A DNA stretch of 64,000 nt, from positions 1 through 64,000 of the forward strand of contig JACKLX010000009.1 of the NCBI GenBank assembly GCA_024235695.1, read 5' to 3'. The position numbers were made by a program, and so were the translations under genes. The notes under the pieces were generated by a model, which did no database searches, was not told the DNA's origin, and was given only the letters and a program-made list of their open reading frames with translations. This DNA is from Accumulibacter sp. (GTDB taxonomy: Bacteria > Pseudomonadota > Gammaproteobacteria > Burkholderiales > Rhodocyclaceae). This document shows, in pieces, positions 55,305-63,701 of this stretch; position 1 is the stretch's first letter, and every line of letters starts with the position of its first letter.

Positions 55305-56474
55305 ATGCAGGCTGCAGAATTCGACATCGTGATCGTGGGCGGTGGCCTGGCGGGCCTTTCGCTCGCCTGCGCCCTGCGCGACACCCGACTCAGGATCGCC
55401 CTTGTCGAACACCGGGCGCCGTTGCGGCCGCCGGGTTGGGACGCGCGGGTATACGCCATTTCGCCGGCCAATGCCGCTTTCCTGCAGGCGATCGGCGCAT
55501 GGCAGCATATGGCAGCCGAGCGCATCGCCCCGATTTACGCCATGCAGGTTTTCGGTGACGGTGGCGCGAAACTCGATTTCTCGGCCTATCAGGCGGGGAT
55601 TCGCGAGCTCGGCTGGATCCTTGAGTCGTCGCTGATGGCCTGTGAGCTGTGGGAGAACGTCAAGCGCCAGGCCAACGTCAGCGTGCTTTGTCCGGCGACG
55701 CCGCAAGCGCTCGAGATCGGCCCGGAAGCGGCGATCCTGACGCTGGGCGATGGCAGGGTACTGTCGGCGCGCTTGCTGGTCGGTGCCGACGGGCGTGACT
55801 CGTGGGTGCGCGAGACGCTTGGCCTGCCGTCGATCAACACCCCCTACGGTGAAATGGGCGTGGTTGCCAACCTCGAGTGCGAGCGGCCGCATCGCGGCAT
55901 CGCGCGGCAGTGGTTTCGCGATGACGGGGTGCTGGCCTGGCTGCCGATGGCTGGCGATCGTGTTTCCATCGTGTGGTCCACACCGGATGCCAACGCCAGG
56001 TCGTTGCTGGCCATGCCAGCCGACGAACTGTGTGCCACGGTGGCGGCTGCCGGCGACCGGCAGTTGGGGGCCTTCCGTCTGTTGACCTCCGCGGCGGCGT
56101 TTCCCTTGCGCCTGATGCAGGTACCGCGCGTCGTCGCACGTCGGCTGGCGTTGATCGGCGATGCCGCGCACGCCATCCATCCGCTTTCCGGTCATGGCAT
56201 CAACCTCGGTTACCAGGATGCCAGGGCGCTGGCCGGCGTGCTTGCCGCCACACCCGACTGGCAGGATATCGGCAACGAGCGCCTGCTGGCACGCTATCAG
56301 CGCGAGCGCCGGGAAGAAACGCTGCTGATGCAGGCCACCACGCACGCGCTGCACAAGCTCTTCCGGCAGGACTTGCCGGGCCTCAGGCCGCTGCGCAAGC
56401 TCGGAATGAACCTCACGAACGCGCTGCCAGTCGTAAAGAACTCGCTTGTCCGCTACGCTATCGGCGCTTTCTGA
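55305..56474 (+). CDS. UbiH/UbiF/UbiM-type FAD-dependent hydroxylase
   Basis: 389 residues of the ubiquinone-biosynthesis monooxygenase family. The Rossmann FAD motif FDIVIVGGGLAGLSLACAL starts at residue 5; LVGADGRDSWVRE and GDAAHAIHPLSGHGINLGYQDA complete the FAD-binding signature. The exact ring position hydroxylated cannot be decided from sequence alone. dsbC follows 31 bases downstream. Confidence 0.9.
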   Translation: MQAAEFDIVIVGGGLAGLSLACALRDTRLRIALVEHRAPLRPPGWDARVYAISPANAAFLQAIGAWQHMAAERIAPIYAMQVFGDGGAKLDFSAYQAGIRELGWILESSLMACELWENVKRQANVSVLCPATPQALEIGPEAAILTLGDGRVLSARLLVGADGRDSWVRETLGLPSINTPYGEMGVVANLECERPHRGIARQWFRDDGVLAWLPMAGDRVSIVWSTPDANARSLLAMPADELCATVAAAGDRQLGAFRLLTSAAAFPLRLMQVPRVVARRLALIGDAAHAIHPLSGHGINLGYQDARALAGVLAATPDWQDIGNERLLARYQRERREETLLMQATTHALHKLFRQDLPGLRPLRKLGMNLTNALPVVKNSLVRYAIGAF

Positions 56475-56505
56475 AACGCCAACATCCCCAACCTGGAGAA
56501 ACCAG

Positions 56506-57219
56506 ATGTACAAGAACCTCGCAACACTTGCCCTTGCCCTCGCTTTCAGCACGTCGACCCTGGCCGACGAGGCGAGCGTCAAGAAGGCGCTCGAAGGCAA
56601 GCTCGGAGCACCGGTCACCAGCGTTACCAAGACCCCCTATCTGGGGCTTTACGAGGTGTACGCCGACGGCCAGATCGTGTACACCGACGAAAAGGTCTCG
56701 GCGCTGCTGGTGGGCTCGCTGATCGACGGCAAGACGATGAAGAACGTGACCTCCGAGCGGATGCAGAAGCTGACCGCGATCAGGTTCTCCGAATTGCCGC
56801 TGGCGTTGGCGGTCAAGCAGGTGCGCGGTGACGGCAAGCGCGTCTTCGCGACTTTCGAGGATCCGAATTGCGGTTACTGCAAGAAACTGGCGAAGGAAAT
56901 CGCCAAGCTCGACAACGTCACCATCTATACCTTCCTCTATCCGATCCTCTCGCCGGACTCGCTCGAGAAGTCGAACCAGATCTGGTGCTCCGCCGACAGG
57001 GCGAAAGCCTGGAACGAGTGGATGATCGATGGCAAGGCACCGAGCGGCAAGGGCGATTGCGATACCACGGCGGTCAAGAAGTCCGTCGAGATCGGTCGCA
57101 AGCTGGCGATCAACGGCACGCCGACGATCTTCTTTGGCGATGGCGAACGCATTCCCGGTGCGGTGCCGCTGGCCAAGATCGAGGAGAAGCTCGCCCAGAC
57201 GCCGACCCCGGTCAAGTAG
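56506..57219 (+). CDS. dsbC: thiol:disulfide interchange protein DsbC
   Basis: 237 residues with a signal peptide (1-20, STLA). An N-terminal dimerisation domain (about 21-80), the active site NCGYCKK (Cys122/Cys125) and the cis-Pro loop NGTPTIFF identify DsbC, the periplasmic disulfide isomerase. CTGGAGAAACC precedes ATG 56506. Confidence 0.95.
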   Translation: MYKNLATLALALAFSTSTLADEASVKKALEGKLGAPVTSVTKTPYLGLYEVYADGQIVYTDEKVSALLVGSLIDGKTMKNVTSERMQKLTAIRFSELPLALAVKQVRGDGKRVFATFEDPNCGYCKKLAKEIAKLDNVTIYTFLYPILSPDSLEKSNQIWCSADRAKAWNEWMIDGKAPSGKGDCDTTAVKKSVEIGRKLAINGTPTIFFGDGERIPGAVPLAKIEEKLAQTPTPVK

Positions 57220-57283
57220 GTTTTCGCCGCGCTTGCTGCGGCGGCGGCCGCAAGAGGCACGCCGCGCGGCCGAGCCTTCCTGA

Positions 57284-58018
57284 TCAGTGTGCGGTCAGGG
57301 TCAGCAGGATATCGGCGTACCAGGCGCAGTTGAGACCCAGTGCTTCGTCCTGATCGGGGTCGCGCGCACCGACGTCCAGCCGTGCCGAGTGGACGCCAAG
57401 CAGCATCCAGGGAAGGCCCCGATGCTCGAAATCCGGTCCGGTGAGGCGCATCACCACCGGCGCGCCGCTGGTTCCCCGGTGCGTACGTGCATCGGTCAGG
57501 AAATAGCCCTCGCCCTGAAAACGCAATCCGAACGACGACGCGACGATCGCCTGCCGTACCACCGGCATGTGATGGAGTTGGTCGTGGAAGCCCAGCGGAA
57601 AGCCGACCACCAGCAGCGAACTGCCGACCTCGACCTGATCGAAGCGGCCTGCCAGGTGCTGCGGGGTGAACGCGCGATAGGCGACGGTTTCGGGCAGGGC
57701 GGTACGGTCGATCTCGACGACTGCCACGTCGATCTCGCCCGCGCCATCGATCCCCTGGCGCCAGTTTCGGCGGCCATCGCGGTCATAAAGAGGCATCGAG
57801 AATCCGGTCGATTCGACGGCGTTGTCCGGATTGACGTGCAGTTCGATTTCGATGCGGTCGGGGAAGTGTCGGCTGGGCTCGTCGAACAGTACATGCCGAC
57901 TGGTGACCAGGAACAGCCTTTCATCGCGTGCGAAGAAGAAGCCGCTGGCATTGGTCAGTGGCTGCTGCAGATGGAAGGTGGAGATCCGTGTGGCGGTAAG
58001 CAGGATGGATTCGATCAT
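57284..58018 (-). CDS. trypsin-like serine peptidase
   Basis: 244 residues from ATG 58018. The chymotrypsin-fold triad is visible: His in TSRHVLF, Asp in EIDVAVVEID and Ser in HRGTSGAPVV. No signal peptide or PDZ domain, so it is a cytoplasmic, single-domain member of the Trypsin_2 type; substrates are unknown. ATG 58072 would add 18 Pro/Ala-rich residues; neither start has a clear ribosome site. It converges with dsbC. Confidence 0.82.
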   Translation of the reverse strand: MIESILLTATRISTFHLQQPLTNASGFFFARDERLFLVTSRHVLFDEPSRHFPDRIEIELHVNPDNAVESTGFSMPLYDRDGRRNWRQGIDGAGEIDVAVVEIDRTALPETVAYRAFTPQHLAGRFDQVEVGSSLLVVGFPLGFHDQLHHMPVVRQAIVASSFGLRFQGEGYFLTDARTHRGTSGAPVVMRLTGPDFEHRGLPWMLLGVHSARLDVGARDPDQDEALGLNCAWYADILLTLTAH

Positions 58019-58131
58019 CGGTCGGTCGTTGGCGCCAGGCGGCCGGGGTGCGTCCGCATTCGCCGGTCGCATCGGCTGGCGACGCTTGCTCGTCGAGCTG
58101 CCGACTGCCCCGTCGGCATCAGGGCAGCGCC

Positions 58132-58614
58132 TCAGCGACCGTGGCCGCGGTCACCGTCGTAGTTGCCACCACGCCGATCATAGCCGGGGTTCCGCCGATA
58201 GTCATCGCGGCTCTGGTGATGGCCGTCCTTGCGGCGATATTCCCGGTAGTCGTAACGGCCATCCTCTCGACCAGGATACCGAACTCGCTGATAATGCGGC
58301 ACGTACGCGCGCTGATACCAGTTGGCGTTGACGAAATAGACACGCTCGCCGCAGGCATTGTAGGCGCGACAGTGCTTGCCCCAATGCTTGGCGTGGCCGG
58401 GCGGCACGTGCAGGTACACCGGCGGACGGCCGGGTGGGACGCGCTCGAGGTAGATCGGCTGCGGGTAGACCAGTTGTGGCGGCGGATAGCCGCCGATGTC
58501 GATGCGCCCGTAGAAACCCGGTTGGCCGACGCTCAGCGAGACGCCAAGGTCGGTGGCAAGGGCCGGTACGCTGGTGGCCAGTAGCGCGGCGGCAAACAGT
58601 AGCAGACGTTTCAT
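58132..58614 (-). CDS. exported Arg/Tyr-rich protein, unknown function
   Basis: 160 residues. A signal peptide (LLLFAAALLATSVPALA) is followed by a Pro/Tyr-rich region (GGYPPPQLVYPQPIYLERVPPG), a short His/Cys segment (KHWGKHCRAYNACGERVYFV) and a highly charged Arg/Asp/Tyr/Gly tail. Similar proteins are common in betaproteobacteria, but no function is known. ATG 58614 is preferred; ATG 58626 adds four residues. Confidence 0.8.
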   Translation of the reverse strand: MKRLLLFAAALLATSVPALATDLGVSLSVGQPGFYGRIDIGGYPPPQLVYPQPIYLERVPPGRPPVYLHVPPGHAKHWGKHCRAYNACGERVYFVNANWYQRAYVPHYQRVRYPGREDGRYDYREYRRKDGHHQSRDDYRRNPGYDRRGGNYDGDRGHGR

Positions 58615-58744
58615 GTCGATGCCCATCGTTGTCGTTACAGTTGCCTAACGCACGAACCCGCCGATCCGATGACCGGCCGCTGCTGCCATGACGTGCAAGC
58701 CGCGTTCTTGCCCGGTTGCGTGCGAGCGCCGCGCCGGGGCGTGG

Positions 58745-58924
58745 TCAGCCGACCCGAATGCGAGCGATAGCGTCGATCGGCAGCGGAATCCGAGCGCGTA
58801 CCGGAGCTTGCGCATCGTGGTTGCCACGCCCTTCGAGGTCGCGGTCGACATCCTCGAGGCGGAATTCCCTGCCCCGGATCGCATCTCGCGTGAGCCATGG
58901 CCGGCAACGCCGCCACCCCCTCGA
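58745..58924 (-). pseudogene. possible remnant of a C-terminal coding segment
   Basis: One minus-strand frame stays open for about 60 codons and reads like protein (DAIRGREFRLEDVDRD then ARIPLPIDAIARIRV) before a TGA at 58745. No start codon with a ribosome site exists, and upstream there is an in-frame stop at 58925. I do not recognise the sequence. It may be a decayed gene fragment or chance. Confidence 0.25.
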
Positions 58925-59052
58925 TCACTTCGTACGGTCGATCTGTCGCAATGACTTCCTCGTTGTTCCAGGCCCGTTGCTGCCTGCGCGCCCGCAAGGC
59001 GAGTCGCGTGGCGTCCCTGCGAGAGGGGCAGGCCCCGGTCGTAGACGCAAGA

Positions 59053-59074
59053 ATGGGCACCCCAGGGTGCCCAT
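59053..59074 (-). terminator. terminator after tRNA-Arg
   Basis: 9-bp stem ATGGGCACC with a 4-base loop, 14 bases downstream of the tRNA 3' end on the minus strand, followed by TCTT. A probable intrinsic terminator for the tRNA. Confidence 0.75.
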
Positions 59075-59087
59075 CTTCGTGTACTTC

Positions 59088-59164
59088 TGGCACGCCCGAG
59101 ACGATTCGAACGTCCGACCCCTGCCTTCGGAGGGCAGTACTCTATCCAACTGAGCTACGGGCGC
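59088..59164 (-). tRNA. tRNA-Arg (anticodon CCG)
   Basis: 77-nt tRNA on the minus strand with encoded CCA (59088-59090). The acceptor arm GCGCCCG/CGGGCGT pairs (one G-T), the D-arm has AGCTCAGTTGGATAGAG, the anticodon stem CTGCC/GGCAG encloses the loop CTCCGAA (anticodon CCG, reading CGG), and the T-loop is GTTCGAATC. All expected features are present. Confidence 0.95.
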
Positions 59165-59279
59165 GTGCGGGAGACGAAGCTTAACCGGTTTGCTTCGGGG
59201 AGTCCAGTCCGGGGCTTTGGGGCGAGGGTAAACGGCGGTACAATTATCGATCCAACCCGCAGACAAGCAAGGATCCAGC

Positions 59280-59726
59280 ATGGCTCAAAAACAAAACTCC
59301 TCACGGGCGATCCTGGTGATCACCATCGTCATTGCCGTCGTCCTGATCGTCGTCATCTGGCCGCTCTCGATGATCGGCAAGGGCAGCGTCGCGACTGGCG
59401 ACAGCGACGCGGTCTATGCCCGCATCCTGCCGGTGGCAAAGATCGAGTTGGCGAAAGCCCCCGCGGCTGCGGCCGACGGCCAGGCACGCGATGGCGCTGC
59501 GATCTACAACTCGATCTGCATGGCCTGCCACGCCAGTGGGGTTGCGGGTGCGCCGAAGGCCGGCGACGCGGCGGCCTGGGCGCCGCGCATCGCCACCGGC
59601 ACCGACGCGCTGGTCGCCAGCGTCACCAACGGCAAGGGCGCGATGCCACCCAAAGGTGGCGGTTCGGACCTCACCGACGACGAGATCAAGGCCGCCGTCG
59701 CGTACCTTGTCGGGCTGGCCAAGTAA
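59280..59726 (+). CDS. cytochrome c5 family protein
   Basis: 148 residues. An N-terminal membrane helix (about 10-30) anchors a c-type cytochrome domain with CMACH (Cys80-His84) and an axial Met in GKGAMPPKGG. It is a periplasmic electron carrier; the partner oxidase is not in the window. AAGGATCC precedes ATG 59280; a TACAAT box at 59239 is a candidate -10. Confidence 0.93.
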   Translation: MAQKQNSSRAILVITIVIAVVLIVVIWPLSMIGKGSVATGDSDAVYARILPVAKIELAKAPAAAADGQARDGAAIYNSICMACHASGVAGAPKAGDAAAWAPRIATGTDALVASVTNGKGAMPPKGGGSDLTDDEIKAAVAYLVGLAK

Positions 59727-59745
59727 GGCGTCTGGTCGGCAGCAA

Positions 59746-59777
59746 AGAAAAAGGAGACCTTCAGGTCTCCTTTTTCT
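59746..59777. terminator. intrinsic terminator after cytochrome c5
   Basis: 14-bp stem AGAAAAAGGAGACC (59746-59759) against 59764-59777 with a TTCA loop. The A/T-rich outer stem gives a T-run on either strand, so it serves both the cytochrome gene and the convergent gene at 59824. Confidence 0.92.
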
Positions 59778-59823
59778 CGTTCGCCTCGCAAGCGGCTCCG
59801 CCGGCACGGCGGGCCGCGTCGCC

Positions 59824-60210
59824 TTACTTGCTCACCGCCGGGACAGCGGCCGAAGCGGCCGCAGGCGCCGTGTCGGCAGCGCTGGTTGCCATCTTGTCGG
59901 TGGTCGTGTGTTGGGCGGCTGCCGTAGGGGTGCTGGCCTTCGCTGTTGCTTTCGGCTTCGCCGCATGCATCTTGTCTTTGACCATCGCATCCGGCTTGGC
60001 GGTCGCCGTCGTTGCCGTGTCGGCCACTACCGGCGTTGCGGCGGACGGGGTGGCGGGGCTTGCAACGGCCGGCGTGGTGGCAGCTGCCGCGGCGACGGCG
60101 GGCTTGGCCGCGTCGACCGCCTTGGTCGCGCTCGCCGCAGCCGGGGTTTGTGCCAAGGCAGCGGTGCTGAAAGCAGCGGCGACGGCGAGGGCGATGAGGT
60201 TCTTGAACAT
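59824..60210 (-). CDS. secreted Ala/Thr/Lys-rich low-complexity protein
   Basis: 128 residues: a signal peptide (MFKNLIALAVAAAFSTAALA) and a mature part almost entirely Ala, Thr, Pro, Lys and Val. Such small Ala/Lys-rich exported proteins are common in Rhodocyclales; no function is known. CAGGAGACCC precedes ATG 60210. Upstream sequence to 60371 (before the rep stop) has no gene. Confidence 0.75.
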   Translation of the reverse strand: MFKNLIALAVAAAFSTAALAQTPAAASATKAVDAAKPAVAAAAATTPAVASPATPSAATPVVADTATTATAKPDAMVKDKMHAAKPKATAKASTPTAAAQHTTTDKMATSAADTAPAAASAAVPAVSK

Positions 60211-60371
60211 GTGGGTCTCCTGAAGTTGATTGGGGTTTGTTCGCTCGGCAGGCTCCATCTTGCAGTTGCTTGTTTCCGGCCTTGCCACCGATAACGCAGG
60301 GACTGGTCAGCGCGATGTCAACCCGTGGGTAACGTCGTGTAACGCGCTGTGACCGGGTCGCTGGTGAGAAT

Positions 60372-62357
60372 CTACCGGGCCCGGCCAAGCATCGCCTTCA
60401 TTGCTGCCAGGCGGTTCGAGTTGGCGGCCTTGTCGGGTGTGGTGGCGCTCTTGCCGCCGGAAAAGCGCAGGTCTTCGCTACCCATCTCGGCGATGAAGCG
60501 CGACGGTTCGCAGGGGATCGTCTCGCGGCCCTGCTGCCGCCGCTCGCAGTAGCTCAGATGCAGCGAACGCTGGGCGCGGGTGATTCCCACGTACATCAGC
60601 CGGCGCTCTTCCTCGATCCGGCCGTCGACGTGCGCCTCGCGGTGCGGCAGCACGCCTTCCTCGATGCCGATCAGAAAGACGTGCTTGAACTCCAGTCCCT
60701 TGGCGGCGTGCAGTGTCGACAGCTGAACGGCGTCTACCTCCGCTTCATTCTTGTCGAGCATGGTGATCAGCGCGATCGTCTGGGTGAGGTCGACCAGTGT
60801 CTTGCCTTCTTCTTCGCCCTTCTTGCCCAGCCAGTCGCAGAACTCGCGGACGTTGCCCCATTTGACGCTCGCCGCCCGCTGCTCCTCGCGTTCCTTGAGC
60901 CAGTCTTCGTAGGCGACGGCGTCAAGCAGGGCGGCCAGCAATGCTGCGGCCGGCTCGCGGCTGGCGCGCTCCTGCAGGCGTTTGATGAACTCGCAGAATG
61001 CGAGCAGCGGCGCCAGTTGGCGCGCCTGGACGCGCTGTGCGAAGCCTTGTTCGAAGGCCGCGGCGAACAGCGAGCAGTGACGTTCGCCGGCGTAGCTTCC
61101 CAGCGCCAGCAGGGTGCTGGTGCCGACGCCACGCCGCGGCGTGCTGGCGGCGCGGATGAAAGCCGGATCGTCGTCGTTGTTGGCCAGCAGGCGCAGGTAG
61201 GCGGTAAGGTCCTTGATCTCGCTCTTGTCGAAGAACGACTGGCCGCCGGACAGCAGGTAGGGTATGCGCTGGTTGCGCAGGAACTGCTCGAGGGCGCGCG
61301 CCTGGAAGTTGCCGCGATAGAGGATCGCGTAGTCGCGAAACGCGCCGCGATGTTCGAAGCGGTGCGCCTGCAGCTTCATCACCACCGCCTCGGCCTCCTT
61401 TTCGCTGTCCCTGCAGATGCTGACGGTGATCGGGTCACCGTGGCCGAGGTCCGACCACAGCTTCTTGTCGAACAGTTTCTCGTTATGCGAGATCAGCGTG
61501 TTGGCTGCCTTGAGGATGCGTACCGTCGAGCGATAGTTCTGTTCGAGCTTGATCAGCTTGAGCGTCGGGTAGTCGCGCGGCAGTCCGCGCAGATTCTCGA
61601 CGTCGGCGCCGCGCCAGCCGTAGATCGCCTGGTCGTCGTCGCCGACCGCGGTAAACGCCGCGCGCGGTCCGGCGAGCAGCCTGAGCAGCCGGTACTGGCT
61701 GGCATTGGTGTCCTGGTATTCGTCGATCAGCAGATAACGCAAGCGGTTCTGCCACTTGTCGCGCACCGCCGGATGGTTCTCGAACAAGGCCACCGGCAGC
61801 CCGATCAGATCGTCGAAATCGACTGCCTGGTAAGCGTGCAGAGTCGCCGCATAGGCCGCGAAGGTGTTGACCGCCAGCAGTTCGATGTCGCTCTGCGCGT
61901 CCTTGCGCGCCTCGTCGGGCGATCGCAGCGCGTTCTTCCAGCCCGAGATCAGCGATTGCAGCCGGCGCACGGTGGCCTTGTCGGCGCTGCCGGCAAGCTC
62001 GGAGACGATCGCGAAACAGTCGGTCGCATCGAGGATCGAAAAGTTCGGCTTGTAACCGAGCGTCCGCGACTCTTCGCGCAGGATGCGCACGCCGAGCGCG
62101 TGGAAGGTCGAAATCGTCAGGCCTTTCGACGGCTTGTCGGCAAGCAGCTTGCTGACCCGCTCCTGCATTTCCCTCGCCGCCTTGTTGGTGAAGGTGATCG
62201 CGGCGATGTTGGCCGGGCTGAAGCCGCAGGCGTCGATCAGATAGGCGATCTTCTCGGTGATCACGCGCGTCTTGCCCGATCCGGCGCCGGCGAGGACCAG
62301 CAGCGGGCCGTCGAGGTAGCGGATCGCTTCGCGTTGTGGCGGGTTCAGGGAGGACAT
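60372..62357 (-). CDS. rep: ATP-dependent DNA helicase Rep
   Basis: 661-residue UvrD/Rep superfamily 1 helicase. Walker A GAGSGKT (24-30), ITFTNKAAREM, LLIDEYQDTN (Walker B), GDDDQAIYGWRGA, QLSTLHAAKGLEF and VGITRAQRSL are the ordered helicase motifs. It unwinds 3' to 5' and helps replication past protein blocks. Length matches Rep (about 670). Confidence 0.96.
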   Translation of the reverse strand: MSSLNPPQREAIRYLDGPLLVLAGAGSGKTRVITEKIAYLIDACGFSPANIAAITFTNKAAREMQERVSKLLADKPSKGLTISTFHALGVRILREESRTLGYKPNFSILDATDCFAIVSELAGSADKATVRRLQSLISGWKNALRSPDEARKDAQSDIELLAVNTFAAYAATLHAYQAVDFDDLIGLPVALFENHPAVRDKWQNRLRYLLIDEYQDTNASQYRLLRLLAGPRAAFTAVGDDDQAIYGWRGADVENLRGLPRDYPTLKLIKLEQNYRSTVRILKAANTLISHNEKLFDKKLWSDLGHGDPITVSICRDSEKEAEAVVMKLQAHRFEHRGAFRDYAILYRGNFQARALEQFLRNQRIPYLLSGGQSFFDKSEIKDLTAYLRLLANNDDDPAFIRAASTPRRGVGTSTLLALGSYAGERHCSLFAAAFEQGFAQRVQARQLAPLLAFCEFIKRLQERASREPAAALLAALLDAVAYEDWLKEREEQRAASVKWGNVREFCDWLGKKGEEEGKTLVDLTQTIALITMLDKNEAEVDAVQLSTLHAAKGLEFKHVFLIGIEEGVLPHREAHVDGRIEEERRLMYVGITRAQRSLHLSYCERRQQGRETIPCEPSRFIAEMGSEDLRFSGGKSATTPDKAANSNRLAAMKAMLGRAR

Positions 62358-62534
62358 CGCGGAGCCGGACTGGAGCGGGGGGCGATTCTAGCATGCGCTC
62401 GCCGCCGGCAAGCGCCGCGCGCGCGGCGCTGGCGAGCGGTGTTGTGCGCTCGCTGGCCTTGCCTGTTGGCGTGATTCGTCGGACCATAGCGGGCGTTGCC
62501 GTCCGGCCGCCCCTCTATCCCGAGCACCGTTACC

Positions 62535-63698
62535 ATGTCGCCGCTGATCCGCCGCCTGCTTGTCGCCATCCTGCTTGTTGTGCTGATTGCTGGCGGCATC
62601 TGGTGGGCGACCCGTCCAAAACCGGTGGCCGTGGTGCTGAAGGAAATCGAACGCGGCCTGGTCGAGTCGACCATTGCCAACACCCGTGCCGGGACGGTAG
62701 AGGCGTGTCAGCGCACCAGGTTGTCGACCATCACCGGTGGCCGCATCGAGCTGCTGGCGGTCAAGGAGGGTGATCGCGTCGCCAAGGGCCAGCTGTTGAT
62801 GAAGCTGTGGAACGACGACCAGCAGGCGCAGAGCGCCTGGTACGTCGCGCAGGTGGCGACCGCTCGCCAGCGTGTCAAGGAAGCCTGCACCGTCGCCGCC
62901 AACGCCGAACGCGAGGCCGATCGGCAGGCAAGCCTGCGCGCCAGGGGTTTTGTTTCGCAGGCCAAGGAAGACAGCGCACGCAGCGAAGCGCTTGCCCGGG
63001 CTGCCGGTTGCGAGGCGGCCAGGGCCGATGTCGTCCAGGCCGAGGCGAGAGTCCGGTTGACGCGGGTCGAGCAGGGGCGGACGGTGCTCTACGCGCCATT
63101 CGCCGGCACCGTTGCCAAGATCGTCGGCGAAGTCGGCGAGTACTCGACACCGTCACCGCCGGGCGTGCCGACGCCACCGGCGATCGATCTGATCGACGAC
63201 TCGTGTCTCTACGTCAAGGCGCCGATGGACGAAGTCGATGCGCCGAAGATCGCCGCCGGGCAGCCGGTTCGCATCAGCCTCGACGCGCTGCCGAAGCAGT
63301 CCTTTCCCGGCACGGTCAAGCGTGTCGCACCCTACGTTTCGGCGGTCGAGAAACAGGCGCGCACGGTTGATATCGAGGCCACTTTCGACGATCCGCAGGC
63401 GCCGGGCAAGCTGCTGGTCGGCTACAGCGCCGACGTCGAAGTGATTCTGGACGTTCGCGACAACGTCGTTCGCGTGCCGACCTCGGCCTTGCTCGAAGGC
63501 GGACGGGTGCTGGTCGCCGACGCCGACGGCACGCTTGTCGAGCGCAAGGTCAGGACCGGTCTCGCCAACTGGGAGTTCGCCGAGGTGCTCGAAGGGCTGA
63601 CGCCCGGCGATCGCGTCGTCACCTCGCTCGAACGCGCCGGGGTCAAGGCCGGCGTGCCTTATGCGGTCGACGGCCAGGCGACTGCGGCCGGCCGCTAG
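62535..63698 (+). CDS. periplasmic adaptor subunit of an export system (MacA/HlyD-like)
   Basis: 387 residues. A membrane helix (LLVAILLVVLIAGGIWWAT, about 8-26), a biotinyl-lipoyl-like GGRIELLAVKEGDRVAKGQLLMKL hybrid motif, a long alpha-hairpin (about 90-165), a beta-barrel and a membrane-proximal domain (ERKVRTGLANWEFAEVLEGLTPGD) give the membrane-fusion-protein order. An ABC ATPase gene follows three bases later, so it is part of a MacAB-type or lipoprotein-export-like system. Substrate unknown. Confidence 0.9.
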   Translation: MSPLIRRLLVAILLVVLIAGGIWWATRPKPVAVVLKEIERGLVESTIANTRAGTVEACQRTRLSTITGGRIELLAVKEGDRVAKGQLLMKLWNDDQQAQSAWYVAQVATARQRVKEACTVAANAEREADRQASLRARGFVSQAKEDSARSEALARAAGCEAARADVVQAEARVRLTRVEQGRTVLYAPFAGTVAKIVGEVGEYSTPSPPGVPTPPAIDLIDDSCLYVKAPMDEVDAPKIAAGQPVRISLDALPKQSFPGTVKRVAPYVSAVEKQARTVDIEATFDDPQAPGKLLVGYSADVEVILDVRDNVVRVPTSALLEGGRVLVADADGTLVERKVRTGLANWEFAEVLEGLTPGDRVVTSLERAGVKAGVPYAVDGQATAAGR

Positions 63699-63701
63699 CC
63701 A

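Noticed and set aside
55218-56630. Long N-terminal extension of the minus-strand hypothetical gene at 54822
   Set aside because: It is antisense to the UbiH-type hydroxylase, whose motifs are complete; only the part below 55217 could be real.
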